This document shows positions 29,298 to 37,675 of a stretch of 64,000 nt of DNA, piece by piece. Each line of letters opens with the position of its first letter. The stretch's first letter is position 1. The position numbers and the translations under genes were made by a program. Below the pieces are notes generated by a model. That model saw nothing but the letters and a program-made list of their open reading frames with translations. It was not told the origin of the DNA and did no database searches. This DNA is from Variovorax sp. 54 (GTDB taxonomy: Bacteria > Pseudomonadota > Gammaproteobacteria > Burkholderiales > Burkholderiaceae_C), in the NCBI RefSeq assembly GCF_002754375.1, contig NZ_PEFF01000001.1, forward strand, positions 4,605,501 to 4,669,500. Direction: 5' to 3'.

Positions 29298-31493
29298 TCA
29301 GGCGGGAATCGGAACGTTGACGGGCGTGGGCAGCTTGCCCGGCGGGATCGGCGTGAAGTCGACCGGAAAGTTCAGCGGGAAGCTGCGCGGCTTGATGCCG
29401 GTGGCGCGCCCATAGGCGTTGGCGATCGCGCCCGAGCTCGCCGACAGGCCGACCTCGCCCAGACCGCCGATGGCCTCGCCGTTGGCCGGCATGATGATGA
29501 TCTTCACGTCCTTCGGGTAGTGCTTCATGCGCGAGAAGTGGTACTGCGAATAGCTGCCTTCCAGCGGCAGGCCGTTCTGGATGTGCAGCCCCGCCGACAG
29601 CACCAGCGCAATCGATTCGCACAGGCCGCCCTGCAGCTGCGCCTCGATGCCCGAGGGGTTGATCGGGGTGCCCACATCGATGACGATGGTCGCGCGCACC
29701 ACGCGGGCCTGCGCCGGCACGCGCGCATCGATCTCGACGATGCAGGCCGTGAACGACTTCGACTCCTGGTGCACGGCCACGCCCTGCGCAAAGCCCGCCG
29801 GCATCGCCTTGCCCCACTGCGCGGCCTCGGCCACGGCCTTCAGCACCGCGCGGGCGCGCGGCAGGCGCAGGTACTCGAGCCGGAAGGCGATCGGGTCCTT
29901 GCGCGCGGCGCGGGCCATCTCGTCGACCAGGATCTCTTCCACCAGCCGCGCGGGCTGGATGTGCACCGAGCGGTAGGAGCAGGTGTTCATGTCCATCGGC
30001 ACCGGTGTCAGCAGCTTGGTCGTGACGCCGAAGTTGTACGGCGAGGTCACCATGGTCTTGAACATCACCTGCTCGATCGCGAAGTTGCCCACCGTCTGCG
30101 GGAAGGCATTGGGCAGCGCGATGGCGGCGGCCTCGAGCATGTTGCCGAAGCCGTGGCGCGTGTCCAGCCGCACGCTGGCGATGCGCTGCTCGAAGGCGAT
30201 GACCTGGCCCAGCAGCATCGTGGCGCGCGCCTTCTGGTAGATCGGCGGGCGGATGCGCGTGTGGCGCATGTCGTCGGTGCGGTGGTACATCAGGCGGCAG
30301 GGGCGCCCGAGCGCCTTCGACACCTGGATCGCCTGCAGCACCGGGTCCCAGAACAGGCGCCGCCCGAAGGAGCCGCCCGAGGGCACCGCATGCACGATGA
30401 CCTTGTTCAGCGGCAGGCCCAATTCGGCGGCCACCGCCTGCTGGGTGACGATGGGGCTCTGCAGTCCGGCCCAGATTTCGGCGCGGTCAGCGCGCACGTC
30501 GGCAATCGCACATTCCACTTCCATCGGGCAGTGCGCGGCCGGCGCGAACTCGAACTCGGCCTCGACCGTCAACGCGCCCAGCGGCGGCAGCGCAAAGGGC
30601 AGCAGCGACGACTTCAGCTTGCGCATGATGGTGGCGTTCGACTCGCCGTCGAGCGGGCCCGCGGCCCAGGTCACGTCGAGCGCGTTCACCGCGGCCCAGG
30701 CCTGGCCGAAGGTCTCGGCCATCACGGCCACGCCCGGCGGCGTCGGCGTGATGCCGTTGGTCGACGGAATCGGCACCACGCCGATCACGCCCGGCATCGC
30801 CATCACCGTGTTCATGTTGTTGATGCCGACGAATTTGCCGTTGATGGTCGGCGGGCGTCGCACCATCGTCGGCTTGGCATTGGGCACGGCCTGGTCGAGC
30901 GTGAACTTCTTGCGGCCGGTGACGATGTCGAGCGCATCGAGCCGCGTCACGCGCTGGCCGACCACCGAGGGCGTGGAGCCCGAGAGCAGGCCGCCGAGGC
31001 CACCCAGCAGCGGCATGCCCGCGTGCATCGAGCGCACGCTCGACGAGCCGCCCGTGAGCTGGTTCCAGATCAGCTCGGGGCTGGCGTCGGCCGACGTGAC
31101 TTCGATCGCGCTCAGCGGCAGCCGCAGCTTGTCGGCCAGCATCATCGCGCTGGCCGTGGCGATGCCCTGGCCCACTTCGAGGCGCGGCAGCGCGAGCCGC
31201 ACGCGGCCGTCGCCGGTGTTCGTCACCTTCACGAGCGGCATGGTCGGCAGCGACGTGAGCGTGACCGCGTCGCCGATGTCGATCAGGTCGGTGGTGTCGG
31301 GCGGGGTCATGGGCAGCAGCGCGGCGACTGCGGAGGCGGGCGCCGTGAGGGCGCCGAGCCCCGCGAATCCGGCCGCCGCCGATGCCAGCGGCGCGGCCGT
31401 GGCGTAGCCCAGCACATCGCGCCGGCGCAGGCCGTGCGCATCCCCGTCGTCCGGTCCGCGCGCGGGGCGCGGGTCCTTGTTCGAACGCTTCAT
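29298..31493 (-). CDS. Molybdenum hydroxylase large subunit (IorB-like, molybdopterin-binding)
   Basis: 731 residues. A twin-arginine signal (LRRRDVLGYATAAPLASAAAG) sends the folded enzyme to the periplasm. Molybdopterin-binding segments are visible: GSFGRRLFWDP, CSYRSVHIQPARL, and GGLGEVGLSASSGAIANA, where the Glu is at the position of the catalytic base. Two-subunit members oxidise N-heterocycles or aldehydes and usually pass electrons to a cytochrome c; none is encoded here. The substrate is unknown. Divergent from a Crp/Fnr gene with a palindrome between them. Confidence 0.92.
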   Translation of the reverse strand: MKRSNKDPRPARGPDDGDAHGLRRRDVLGYATAAPLASAAAGFAGLGALTAPASAVAALLPMTPPDTTDLIDIGDAVTLTSLPTMPLVKVTNTGDGRVRLALPRLEVGQGIATASAMMLADKLRLPLSAIEVTSADASPELIWNQLTGGSSSVRSMHAGMPLLGGLGGLLSGSTPSVVGQRVTRLDALDIVTGRKKFTLDQAVPNAKPTMVRRPPTINGKFVGINNMNTVMAMPGVIGVVPIPSTNGITPTPPGVAVMAETFGQAWAAVNALDVTWAAGPLDGESNATIMRKLKSSLLPFALPPLGALTVEAEFEFAPAAHCPMEVECAIADVRADRAEIWAGLQSPIVTQQAVAAELGLPLNKVIVHAVPSGGSFGRRLFWDPVLQAIQVSKALGRPCRLMYHRTDDMRHTRIRPPIYQKARATMLLGQVIAFEQRIASVRLDTRHGFGNMLEAAAIALPNAFPQTVGNFAIEQVMFKTMVTSPYNFGVTTKLLTPVPMDMNTCSYRSVHIQPARLVEEILVDEMARAARKDPIAFRLEYLRLPRARAVLKAVAEAAQWGKAMPAGFAQGVAVHQESKSFTACIVEIDARVPAQARVVRATIVIDVGTPINPSGIEAQLQGGLCESIALVLSAGLHIQNGLPLEGSYSQYHFSRMKHYPKDVKIIIMPANGEAIGGLGEVGLSASSGAIANAYGRATGIKPRSFPLNFPVDFTPIPPGKLPTPVNVPIPA

Positions 31494-31553
31494 CGTTGTC
31501 TCCTTGTTGTTTGGCGAACGCGAATGACTGTGGCACCATCGCCGCGCCGAAGA

Positions 31554-31569
31554 TGTCGTTGCAACGACA
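31554..31569. promoter_or_regulatory. Palindromic operator between the molybdenum hydroxylase and Crp/Fnr genes
   Basis: TGTCGTTGCAACGACA is a perfect 16-bp palindrome in the divergent gap. It reads as TGTCG-N6-CGACA, the spacing of Crp sites (TGTGA-N6-TCACA). Probable binding site of the regulator starting at 31650. Confidence 0.7.
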
Positions 31570-31649
31570 CTTCTTACGGTACCCCGCCGACCGGCGCCTG
31601 CGACGGATCGGCCGATGCGATGTCATGAGGGAAGACAGCAGGAGGCGCG

Positions 31650-32426
31650 ATGTCGGACGCGTTGGAGAACATGCTCCGCGAGAGCTTGTGGGCGCGCTCG
31701 CTCACGGACGACGAACTCGATCGCATCGTGCAGGAGTCGCACGAGCGCGTGGTTCCGGCCGGCGGCTTCGTCGTGCGGCGCGGCGAGCCCGCTGATCACT
31801 GGATCGGCGTGATCGACGGCCTCATGAAGATGTCGGTGTCGCTGCCCGACGGGCGCGTGTCCACGTTCACCGGCGTGACCGCCGGCGGTTGGGGTGGCGA
31901 AGGCTCGCTGCTCACCCCCGGATGCTGGCGCTACGACGGCGTGGCGCTGCGGCCGACGCGCGTGGCCTGCGTGCCGCGACACAGCTTCGAGCGGCTGATG
32001 TCCACCAGCATCGACTTCAATCGGTTTCTGTTGTTACACATCAATGCGCGACTGAGCCTGTTCATCGGCCTCATGGAGTTCGATCGGCTGCTCGGCCCGG
32101 ACGCGCGCGTGGCGCGTTGCCTGGCCAGCCTGTTCGACCCCATCCTCTATCCGCGCGCGACGCGTTTCGTGCGGCTGAGCCAGGACGAGATCGGTCTCTT
32201 GTCGGCGGTGTCGCGCCAGCGTGCCAACCGCGCGCTGCATGCGCTGCAGCGCGATGGCCTGTTGCGCATCGAACACGGTGGCGTGGAAGTGCTCGACCTC
32301 GCAGGCCTGCGCACGTACCAGGGCGGGGCGGCCGAAGCGGCGGCGGCTGTTGCCGCGGCCACCGACACAGAAGCGAGCGCGCCCCTGGACGACCTCGTCA
32401 GTCCACCTTCGCCCCGGTGGCCTTGA
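31650..32426 (+). CDS. Crp/Fnr-family transcriptional regulator
   Basis: 258 residues with AGGAGGCG before the ATG. N-terminal effector beta roll (GVIDGLMKMSVSLPDGRVSTFTGV), then a dimer helix and a winged helix with recognition segment IGLLSAVSRQRANRALHAL. Where Crp has SRETVGR this has SRQRANR, which would fit the altered half-site TGTCG of the palindrome at 31554-31569. A C-terminal Ala/Glu tail ends within the convergent Bug gene (29-base overlap). It probably controls the molybdenum hydroxylase. Confidence 0.9.
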   Translation: MSDALENMLRESLWARSLTDDELDRIVQESHERVVPAGGFVVRRGEPADHWIGVIDGLMKMSVSLPDGRVSTFTGVTAGGWGGEGSLLTPGCWRYDGVALRPTRVACVPRHSFERLMSTSIDFNRFLLLHINARLSLFIGLMEFDRLLGPDARVARCLASLFDPILYPRATRFVRLSQDEIGLLSAVSRQRANRALHALQRDGLLRIEHGGVEVLDLAGLRTYQGGAAEAAAAVAAATDTEASAPLDDLVSPPSPRWP

Positions 32427-33375
32427 CCACCTGCTCGTACTTGGCCAGTTCGCTCTTCATGAAGCTGCCGAACTGCTCGGACGAGTTGCCGACCGGCTCG
32501 GCCAGCATCGAGGCGAAGCGGGTCTTGGTTTCCGGCGCGTTCAACGCGGCGACGAAGGCCTGATTCAGTTTCGCGACCACGTCGGGCGGCGTGCCGGCCG
32601 GTGCAACCAGGCCCCACCACGTGTCGATCGAGAAGCCCTTGAGCGTGTCGGTCACGGGCGGCACATCGGGCAGGGCGCTGCTGCGCTTGAGCGTCGTGAC
32701 CGCGATCGCCTTCAGCTTGCCCGAGCGGATGTTCGGCGCGGCCGTGGCGAGGTTGTCGAAGTTGAAATCGACCTGCCCAGAGAGCAGCGCCAGCTGTGCC
32801 GGGTTGCCGCCGTTGTACGGAATGTGCACCGCGAAGATGCCCGCTTCTTTCTTGAACAGCTCGCCCGCGAGGTGGCCGGCGCTGCCGTTGCCGCCGCTGG
32901 CGTAGTTGAGCTTGGCCGGGTTGGCCTTGGCGTAGCGGATCAGGTCGGCCAGCGTGCGGATGTTCAGGCGGTTCGCCGTCTCGGCGTTCATCACCAGCAC
33001 GTTGGGCACGCGCACCATCTGCGTGATCGGCGCGAAGTCGGTCGCGGCGTTGAACGGCATCTTGCTGTACAGCCACGGATTCACCGCGTTCGTGGCCGTG
33101 GCCGCGATGCCGATCGTGAGCCCGTCCGCCGGCGCCTTGGCGACGAAGTCGGCGCCGATGTTGCCGCCCGCGCCGGGCTTGTTGTCGATGATGACCGGGC
33201 CGCCCAGCGTGTCCTTCACCTGCTCGGCCAGGATGCGCGCCGTGTTGTCGATCGGGCCGCCGGCCGCGTAGGGCACGACAAGGCGGATCGGGCGATGTTG
33301 TTGGGCTGCGGCGTGGCCGGTGCCGAGCACCGCGGCGCTGGCGATCAGGGTCAGGAGGAAGTGTCTCGTCTTCAT
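32398..33375 (-). CDS. Bug-family (tripartite tricarboxylate transporter) substrate-binding protein
   Basis: 325 residues with a signal peptide (MKTRHFLLTLIASAAVLGTGHAAAQ). The mature protein shows the family marks RLVVPYAAGGPIDNTARIL, NKPGAGGNIGADFVAKAPADG and VHIPYNGGNPAQLALLSGQVDF. It binds a small carboxylate in the periplasm. No TctA/TctB membrane genes are here, as is usual for the many orphan Bug proteins of Burkholderiales. It sits 46 bases after the flavin reductase gene on the same strand. Confidence 0.93.
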   Translation of the reverse strand: MKTRHFLLTLIASAAVLGTGHAAAQQHRPIRLVVPYAAGGPIDNTARILAEQVKDTLGGPVIIDNKPGAGGNIGADFVAKAPADGLTIGIAATATNAVNPWLYSKMPFNAATDFAPITQMVRVPNVLVMNAETANRLNIRTLADLIRYAKANPAKLNYASGGNGSAGHLAGELFKKEAGIFAVHIPYNGGNPAQLALLSGQVDFNFDNLATAAPNIRSGKLKAIAVTTLKRSSALPDVPPVTDTLKGFSIDTWWGLVAPAGTPPDVVAKLNQAFVAALNAPETKTRFASMLAEPVGNSSEQFGSFMKSELAKYEQVVKATGAKVD

Positions 33376-33421
33376 GTTGTTGTGCTTAACGTCTGCGGAA
33401 AGGAAAGGGGAACGCGAAGGC

Positions 33422-34486
33422 TCAGGGCAGCGCCTTGTCGGCTTCGGTGGTGAAGGCGTCGGCGAAGAACTCTTCTTCGGGCAGGCCGGCCAGCGCCACA
33501 TAGTCGCGCTTGGCCGAATCGACCACGATCGGCGCGCCGCAGGCATACACCTGGTGGCCCGACAGGTCCGTGAAGTCTTCCAGCACCGCCTGGTGGACGA
33601 AGCCCGTGCGGCCGGTCCAGTTGTCTTCCGGCGTGGCGTTCGACACCACGGGCACGTAGCGCAGGTTCGGCATCTCGGCCAGCTGCTCGCGCACCCACGC
33701 GTCCATGTACAGGTCTTCGGGACGGCGTCCACCCCAGTACACCGTGGCGGGCCGCTCGATGCCCTTGAACTTCATGTGCTCGAGCAGTGCCTTGATCGGC
33801 GCGAAGCCCGTGCCCGAGGCCAGCAGGATCATCGGCTTGTCGGAGTCCTCGCGCAGGAAGAAGCTGCCGAACGGGCCTTCGATGCGCAGGATTTCCTTTT
33901 CCTTCATCGCGCCGAAGACGTGGTCGGTGAACTTGCCGCCCGGCAGGTGCCGCAGGTGCAGTTCGAGGCCCGTGCCCGGCACGGCCACCGTGTGCGGTGC
34001 GTTGGCCATCGAGTAGCTGCGGCGCGCGCCGTCGCGCAATATGAATTCGACGTACTGGCCCGCATAGAACTGCAGCGGCTCGCCGGCCGGCAGCTGCAGG
34101 CGCAGCAGAATCACGTCGTGCGACTGGCGCGTGAGCGCCATCACGCGCACCGGCATCTTGCGGATCGGCAGCGCGCCGGCCTCGGTGACCTGGCGCGACT
34201 CCAGCACCACGTCGCTCGTCGGGTGGGCGCAGCAGGTCAGCACGTAGCCGGCCAGTTGCTCTTCGGCGCTCAGCGCCTTGCTCTGGTGCGGGCCGAGCGT
34301 GACCTCGCCCGACAGCTTCTTGCACTTGCAGGAGCCGCAGGCGCCGTCCTTGCAGCCGTAGGGGAGGCCGATGCCCTGGCGGATGCCCGCTGCGAGGATC
34401 GTTTCGTCGCCCTGGACCACGAAATGGCGCCCGCTGGGTTCGACGGTGATGGAAAAGCCCGCTTCGTGCGGCGCTGTAGCAGTCAT
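33422..34486 (-). CDS. Ferredoxin-type [2Fe-2S] NAD(P)H reductase (AscD/CDP-glucoseen reductase-like)
   Basis: 354 residues: an N-terminal plant-type ferredoxin domain (CKDGACGSCKC...LTCCAH), then an FAD-binding domain (RRSYSMANAP) and an NAD domain (ASGTGFAPIKALLEHM, ACGAP). This layout is shared by phenol hydroxylase reductases and by the protein commonly annotated as CDP-6-deoxy-delta-3,4-glucoseen reductase, which is conserved in betaproteobacteria without deoxysugar genes nearby. None are nearby here either, so the sugar name is not supported. Electron partner unknown. Confidence 0.88.
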   Translation of the reverse strand: MTATAPHEAGFSITVEPSGRHFVVQGDETILAAGIRQGIGLPYGCKDGACGSCKCKKLSGEVTLGPHQSKALSAEEQLAGYVLTCCAHPTSDVVLESRQVTEAGALPIRKMPVRVMALTRQSHDVILLRLQLPAGEPLQFYAGQYVEFILRDGARRSYSMANAPHTVAVPGTGLELHLRHLPGGKFTDHVFGAMKEKEILRIEGPFGSFFLREDSDKPMILLASGTGFAPIKALLEHMKFKGIERPATVYWGGRRPEDLYMDAWVREQLAEMPNLRYVPVVSNATPEDNWTGRTGFVHQAVLEDFTDLSGHQVYACGAPIVVDSAKRDYVALAGLPEEEFFADAFTTEADKALP

Positions 34487-34559
34487 CGGTATTCTTCGGG
34501 GGTGAACTTTCCCGGCTGCGTGCGGCCGGGACAACTGAAAAGAGACAGGAACCCGGATT

Positions 34560-35495
34560 TTGCCTTCAATCAATAGCCCCTCCGGCGCACTGCCGGCCCG
34601 GTTCCGGCGCGAGCGCCTGCTGATCGTCGGCTGCGGCGACATCGGCCAGCGCGTGGCGCGCGACCTGCGCGGGCGCATGCAGCTGGTCGCGCTCACGTCC
34701 TCGGCCGACCGTGTCGCGGCGCTGCGCGCGGCCGGCATCCGGCCTTTGGTGGGCAACCTGGACGACAGCGCCACCCTGCGCCGGCTGGCAGGCATCGCCA
34801 CCCGCGTGCTGCACCTGGCGCCGCCCGCGCGCGACGGCGGGGCCGCCTGGTGGCGCGACCAGCGCACCGTGTCGCTGATGCAGGCGCTGCGGCTGCGCTC
34901 GCTGCCCTCGTCGCTCGCCTACGGCTCGACCAGCGGCGTGTACGGCGACTGCGGCGGCGCCCGCGTGAACGAAACGCGCGGCGTGCGGCCCGACACCCCG
35001 CGCTCGCACCGGCGCGTCGATGCCGAGCGCGCCGTGCGCTGGTTCGGTCGCAGCACGGGTGTGCGCACCAGCATCCTGCGCATTCCGGGCATCTACGCGC
35101 CCGACCGCGAGAACGGCACCCCGCGCGCCCGCCTGGAGCGCGGCACGCCGGTGCTGCGCCGCGAGGACGACGTCTACACCAGCCACATCCACGCCGACGA
35201 CCTCGCGCGCGCCTGCATGGCGGCGCTGTTCCGCGGCAAGCCCCAGCGCGTGGTGCATGCGTCGGACGACACCGAGCTGCGCATGGGCGACTACTTCGAC
35301 CTGGCCGCCGACCTCTACGGCATGCCCCGTCCGCCGCGCGTGGCGCGCGACGAGGCGCAGCGGCAACTGCCGGTGCAACTGCTGAGCTTCATGGGCGAAT
35401 CGCGCCGGCTTGACAACAAGCGGCTCAAGCGCGAACTGCGCGTGCGGCTCGCGCACCCGACGGTGCATACCGGCTTGCAGCCTGCAGAAGCCTGA
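34560..35495 (+). CDS. NAD(P)-binding epimerase/dehydratase-like protein (YeeZ type)
   Basis: 311 residues from TTG 34560; no ATG gives a full Rossmann fold. GCGDIGQRVARDL binds the dinucleotide, but the catalytic YxxxK of extended SDRs is not evident (SLAYGSTSGVYGD has the Ser/Tyr but no following Lys in the usual place). Proteins of this type lie next to the [2Fe-2S] reductase in many Burkholderiales. The function is unknown. Ribosome site AAAGAGACAGGA lies 13 bases before the TTG. Confidence 0.75.
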   Translation: MPSINSPSGALPARFRRERLLIVGCGDIGQRVARDLRGRMQLVALTSSADRVAALRAAGIRPLVGNLDDSATLRRLAGIATRVLHLAPPARDGGAAWWRDQRTVSLMQALRLRSLPSSLAYGSTSGVYGDCGGARVNETRGVRPDTPRSHRRVDAERAVRWFGRSTGVRTSILRIPGIYAPDRENGTPRARLERGTPVLRREDDVYTSHIHADDLARACMAALFRGKPQRVVHASDDTELRMGDYFDLAADLYGMPRPPRVARDEAQRQLPVQLLSFMGESRRLDNKRLKRELRVRLAHPTVHTGLQPAEA

Positions 35496-35508
35496 AAGGA
35501 GGCCACCC

Positions 35509-35931
35509 GTGAGCAAACAGAGCGTCCGCATCCCCGACGGCCATCCGACCTTCGGCTCGACCGCCGTCTTCGACACCTTCAAGTACGCGCCCGGCGTCAA
35601 GGCCGGCGGCCTGCTGTTCGTGGCGGGGCAGGTCGGCCTGCGCGCCGACGGCAGCGTGCCCGAGAGCGCCTCGGAGCAGGCCGACTGGGCCTTCCGGCGG
35701 CTGGGCGTCGTGCTCGAAAGCGCGGGGCTCGGTTTCGCCGACCTGGTGGAGATCGTGAGCTACCACGTTGACGTCGGCAGCGAACTCGCAGGCTTTCGCG
35801 AAGTGAAGGACCGCTACATCACCGAAGATTTCCCGGCGTGGACGATCCTCGGCGTGGCGGCGCTGGCGCGGCCGACGCTGCGGGTGGAGATTCGTGCGGT
35901 GGCGGCGTTGAAGACCGCGCAGGCGGGCTGA
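35509..35931 (+). CDS. RidA-family (YjgF/YER057c/UK114) protein
   Basis: 140 residues from GTG 35509, chosen for the AAAGGAGG six bases upstream. Family features: LLFVAGQVGLRADGSVPE, ASEQADWAFRRLGVVLESAG and a C-terminal PTLRVEIRAVAAL in which the Arg corresponds to the imine-binding Arg of RidA. Members hydrolyse reactive enamines/imines, but this subgroup (longer, with an RYITEDFPAWT segment) is often tied to catabolism of other compounds. It follows the preceding SDR-like gene by 13 bases. Confidence 0.88.
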   Translation: MSKQSVRIPDGHPTFGSTAVFDTFKYAPGVKAGGLLFVAGQVGLRADGSVPESASEQADWAFRRLGVVLESAGLGFADLVEIVSYHVDVGSELAGFREVKDRYITEDFPAWTILGVAALARPTLRVEIRAVAALKTAQAG

Positions 35932-36017
35932 CGGAGGCGGGTACCCGGGGTCGGCATCGCAGACCGGGCCGAGCGTACGATGGCAGGACGGGTGCCAGAT
36001 CGAACCCGTCGAAGCGA

Positions 36018-36476
36018 ATGAAACGTATGCCAAAAACAATTGAAACGTTGCTTGCCGATCAAGGCGCGCAGGCGGTCCTCGCCTACTTGAATGCGCGTGT
36101 GCCGCATCGGTACACCGGGATCTACAAGATCCGCTCCGACCTGGTCACGAGCCTCTATCTGCATGACAAGCAAGGCGAGCTGATCCCCGAGAACATTGCC
36201 ATCGTTCCCTTCGAAGCGAGCATCTGCCCCTTCGTGTTGCGGGACGGATGGTTCCGGACCGATGACTCGAGTGCGGACGAGCGCTTTGCAACGCATCCCG
36301 GGCGGGACTACACCATCAGCTACCACGGCGTTCCGTTGTTGAACCCCGCAGGCGCGGTCGCCGGCACCTTGTGCCACTTCAACTTCACGGCCGTGCCGCT
36401 GCCGGACGACGAGTTCGAGCTGCTTCACCGGGCTGCTTTGTCGCTCCAGGTGAAGCTCGCCGGCGTTCTTGGCTAG
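36018..36476 (+). CDS. GAF-like domain protein
   Basis: 152 residues from ATG 36018 (a second ATG at 36027 is equally possible; neither has a strong ribosome site). The segment SICPFVLRDGWFRTDDSSAD to TISYHGVPLLNPAGAVAGTL resembles the sensor core of GAF domains (Gly-rich turn, then LCHFNF). No output domain is attached, so it would be a free-standing small-molecule sensor. Codons are somewhat less GC-rich than the neighbours. Not linked to an operon. Confidence 0.6.
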   Translation: MKRMPKTIETLLADQGAQAVLAYLNARVPHRYTGIYKIRSDLVTSLYLHDKQGELIPENIAIVPFEASICPFVLRDGWFRTDDSSADERFATHPGRDYTISYHGVPLLNPAGAVAGTLCHFNFTAVPLPDDEFELLHRAALSLQVKLAGVLG

Positions 36477-36515
36477 GGCGGGCGCTGCCGGCCCGAGAGG
36501 GCTCGAAGCAAAGAA

Positions 36516-36549
36516 AAACCCGCTGCGCCGATGAAGCGAGCGGGTTTCT
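36516..36549 (-). terminator. Terminator of tRNA-Leu
   Basis: AAACCCGCT (36516-36524) and AGCGGGTTT (36539-36547) form a stem on the minus strand, just past the tRNA 3' end, with a T-rich exit (TTTTTCTTT). It may also serve the convergent GAF-like gene. Confidence 0.8.
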
Positions 36550-36577
36550 TGATGGGGGGTGAGACGGCGTCGTCTCA

Positions 36578-36664
36578 TGGTGCCCGGGGCCGGAATCGAA
36601 CCGGCACACCTTTCGGTGGGGGATTTTGAGTCCCCTGCGTCTACCAATTTCACCACCCGGGCAC
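36578..36664 (-). tRNA. tRNA-Leu (anticodon CAA)
   Basis: 87 bases including an encoded CCA end. Minus strand: acceptor GTGCCCGG pairs with CCGGGCAC; the D-arm follows with GGTAGACGC; the anticodon loop is ACTCAAAAT (CAA, reads UUG). A long class II variable arm (CCACCGAAAGGTG) precedes the T-arm GGTTCGATTCC. The long variable arm confirms Leu. Confidence 0.98.
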
Positions 36665-36703
36665 ATCCGGAAGGAAGCCCAAAATTATGGCACAGTGGCT
36701 GGC

Positions 36704-37606
36704 ATGAATTATCCGACGATCGAAGACGCCATCGGCAAGACCCCCCTGGTTGCCCTGCAACGCATCCACGCCGCGGAAAACGCCAAGCGCGGCAACGTGA
36801 TTCTGGGCAAGCTCGAAGGCAACAATCCGGCGGGTTCGGTGAAGGACCGGCCGGCGCTGTCGATGATCAAGCGGGCCGAGGAACGCGGTGAAATCAAGCC
36901 CGGCGACACGCTGATCGAGGCCACCTCGGGCAACACCGGCATCGCGCTGGCGATGGCCGCGGCCATCAAGGGCTACCGCATGGTGCTGATCATGCCGGAG
37001 GACCTCTCCGTGGAGCGCGCCCAGACCATGAAGGCCTTCGGCGCCGAACTCGTGCTCACGCCCAAGAGCGGCGGCATGGAATACGCGCGCGACCTGGCCG
37101 AGCAGATGGTTGGCCAAGGCAAGGGCCGCGTGCTCGACCAGTTCGCCAACCCCGACAACCCGCGCATCCACTACGAGACCACCGGCCCCGAGATCTGGAC
37201 CGACACGCAAGGCAAGATCACCCACTTCGTGAGCGCCATGGGCACCACGGGCACCATCACCGGTGTTTCGCGCTACCTGAAGGAAAAGAACCCGGCGGTG
37301 CGCATCGTCGGTGCGCAGCCGGCCGAAGGCTCGCGCATTCCGGGCATCCGCAAGTGGCCCACTGAATACCTGCCGAAGATCTACGACCCGAGCTGCGTCG
37401 ACGAAGAAATCAGCGTGACCCAGGACGACGCCGAGGAAATGTGCCGGCGCCTCGCGCGCGAAGAGGGCATCTTCGGCGGCATCTCGGCGGCCGGCGCCCT
37501 GTGGGCGGCCATCGAGGTGTCGAAGAAGGTCGAGAACGCCACCATCGTCTTCGTGGTCTGCGACCGCGGCGACCGCTACCTGTCGACGGGCGTTTTCCCC
37601 GCCTGA
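36704..37606 (+). CDS. cysM: Cysteine synthase B (O-acetylserine sulfhydrylase)
   Basis: 300 residues. The PLP lysine is in NPAGSVKDRPAL, phosphate-binding ATSGNTGIALAM follows, and GTTGTITGVSRYLKE and the C-terminal GGISAAGALWAA complete the family pattern. The CysM type is indicated by the short length and the MGTTGTI loop. It makes cysteine from O-acetylserine and sulfide or thiosulfate. ATG 36704 begins 40 bases from the tRNA gene, on the opposite strand. Confidence 0.95.
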   Translation: MNYPTIEDAIGKTPLVALQRIHAAENAKRGNVILGKLEGNNPAGSVKDRPALSMIKRAEERGEIKPGDTLIEATSGNTGIALAMAAAIKGYRMVLIMPEDLSVERAQTMKAFGAELVLTPKSGGMEYARDLAEQMVGQGKGRVLDQFANPDNPRIHYETTGPEIWTDTQGKITHFVSAMGTTGTITGVSRYLKEKNPAVRIVGAQPAEGSRIPGIRKWPTEYLPKIYDPSCVDEEISVTQDDAEEMCRRLAREEGIFGGISAAGALWAAIEVSKKVENATIVFVVCDRGDRYLSTGVFPA

Positions 37607-37675
37607 TTCCGTCATCCTGCTGCGGCGCCTTCATCGGGCGCCGCAAGCCTTGAGAAAAAGAACAGAGACTTCCCC

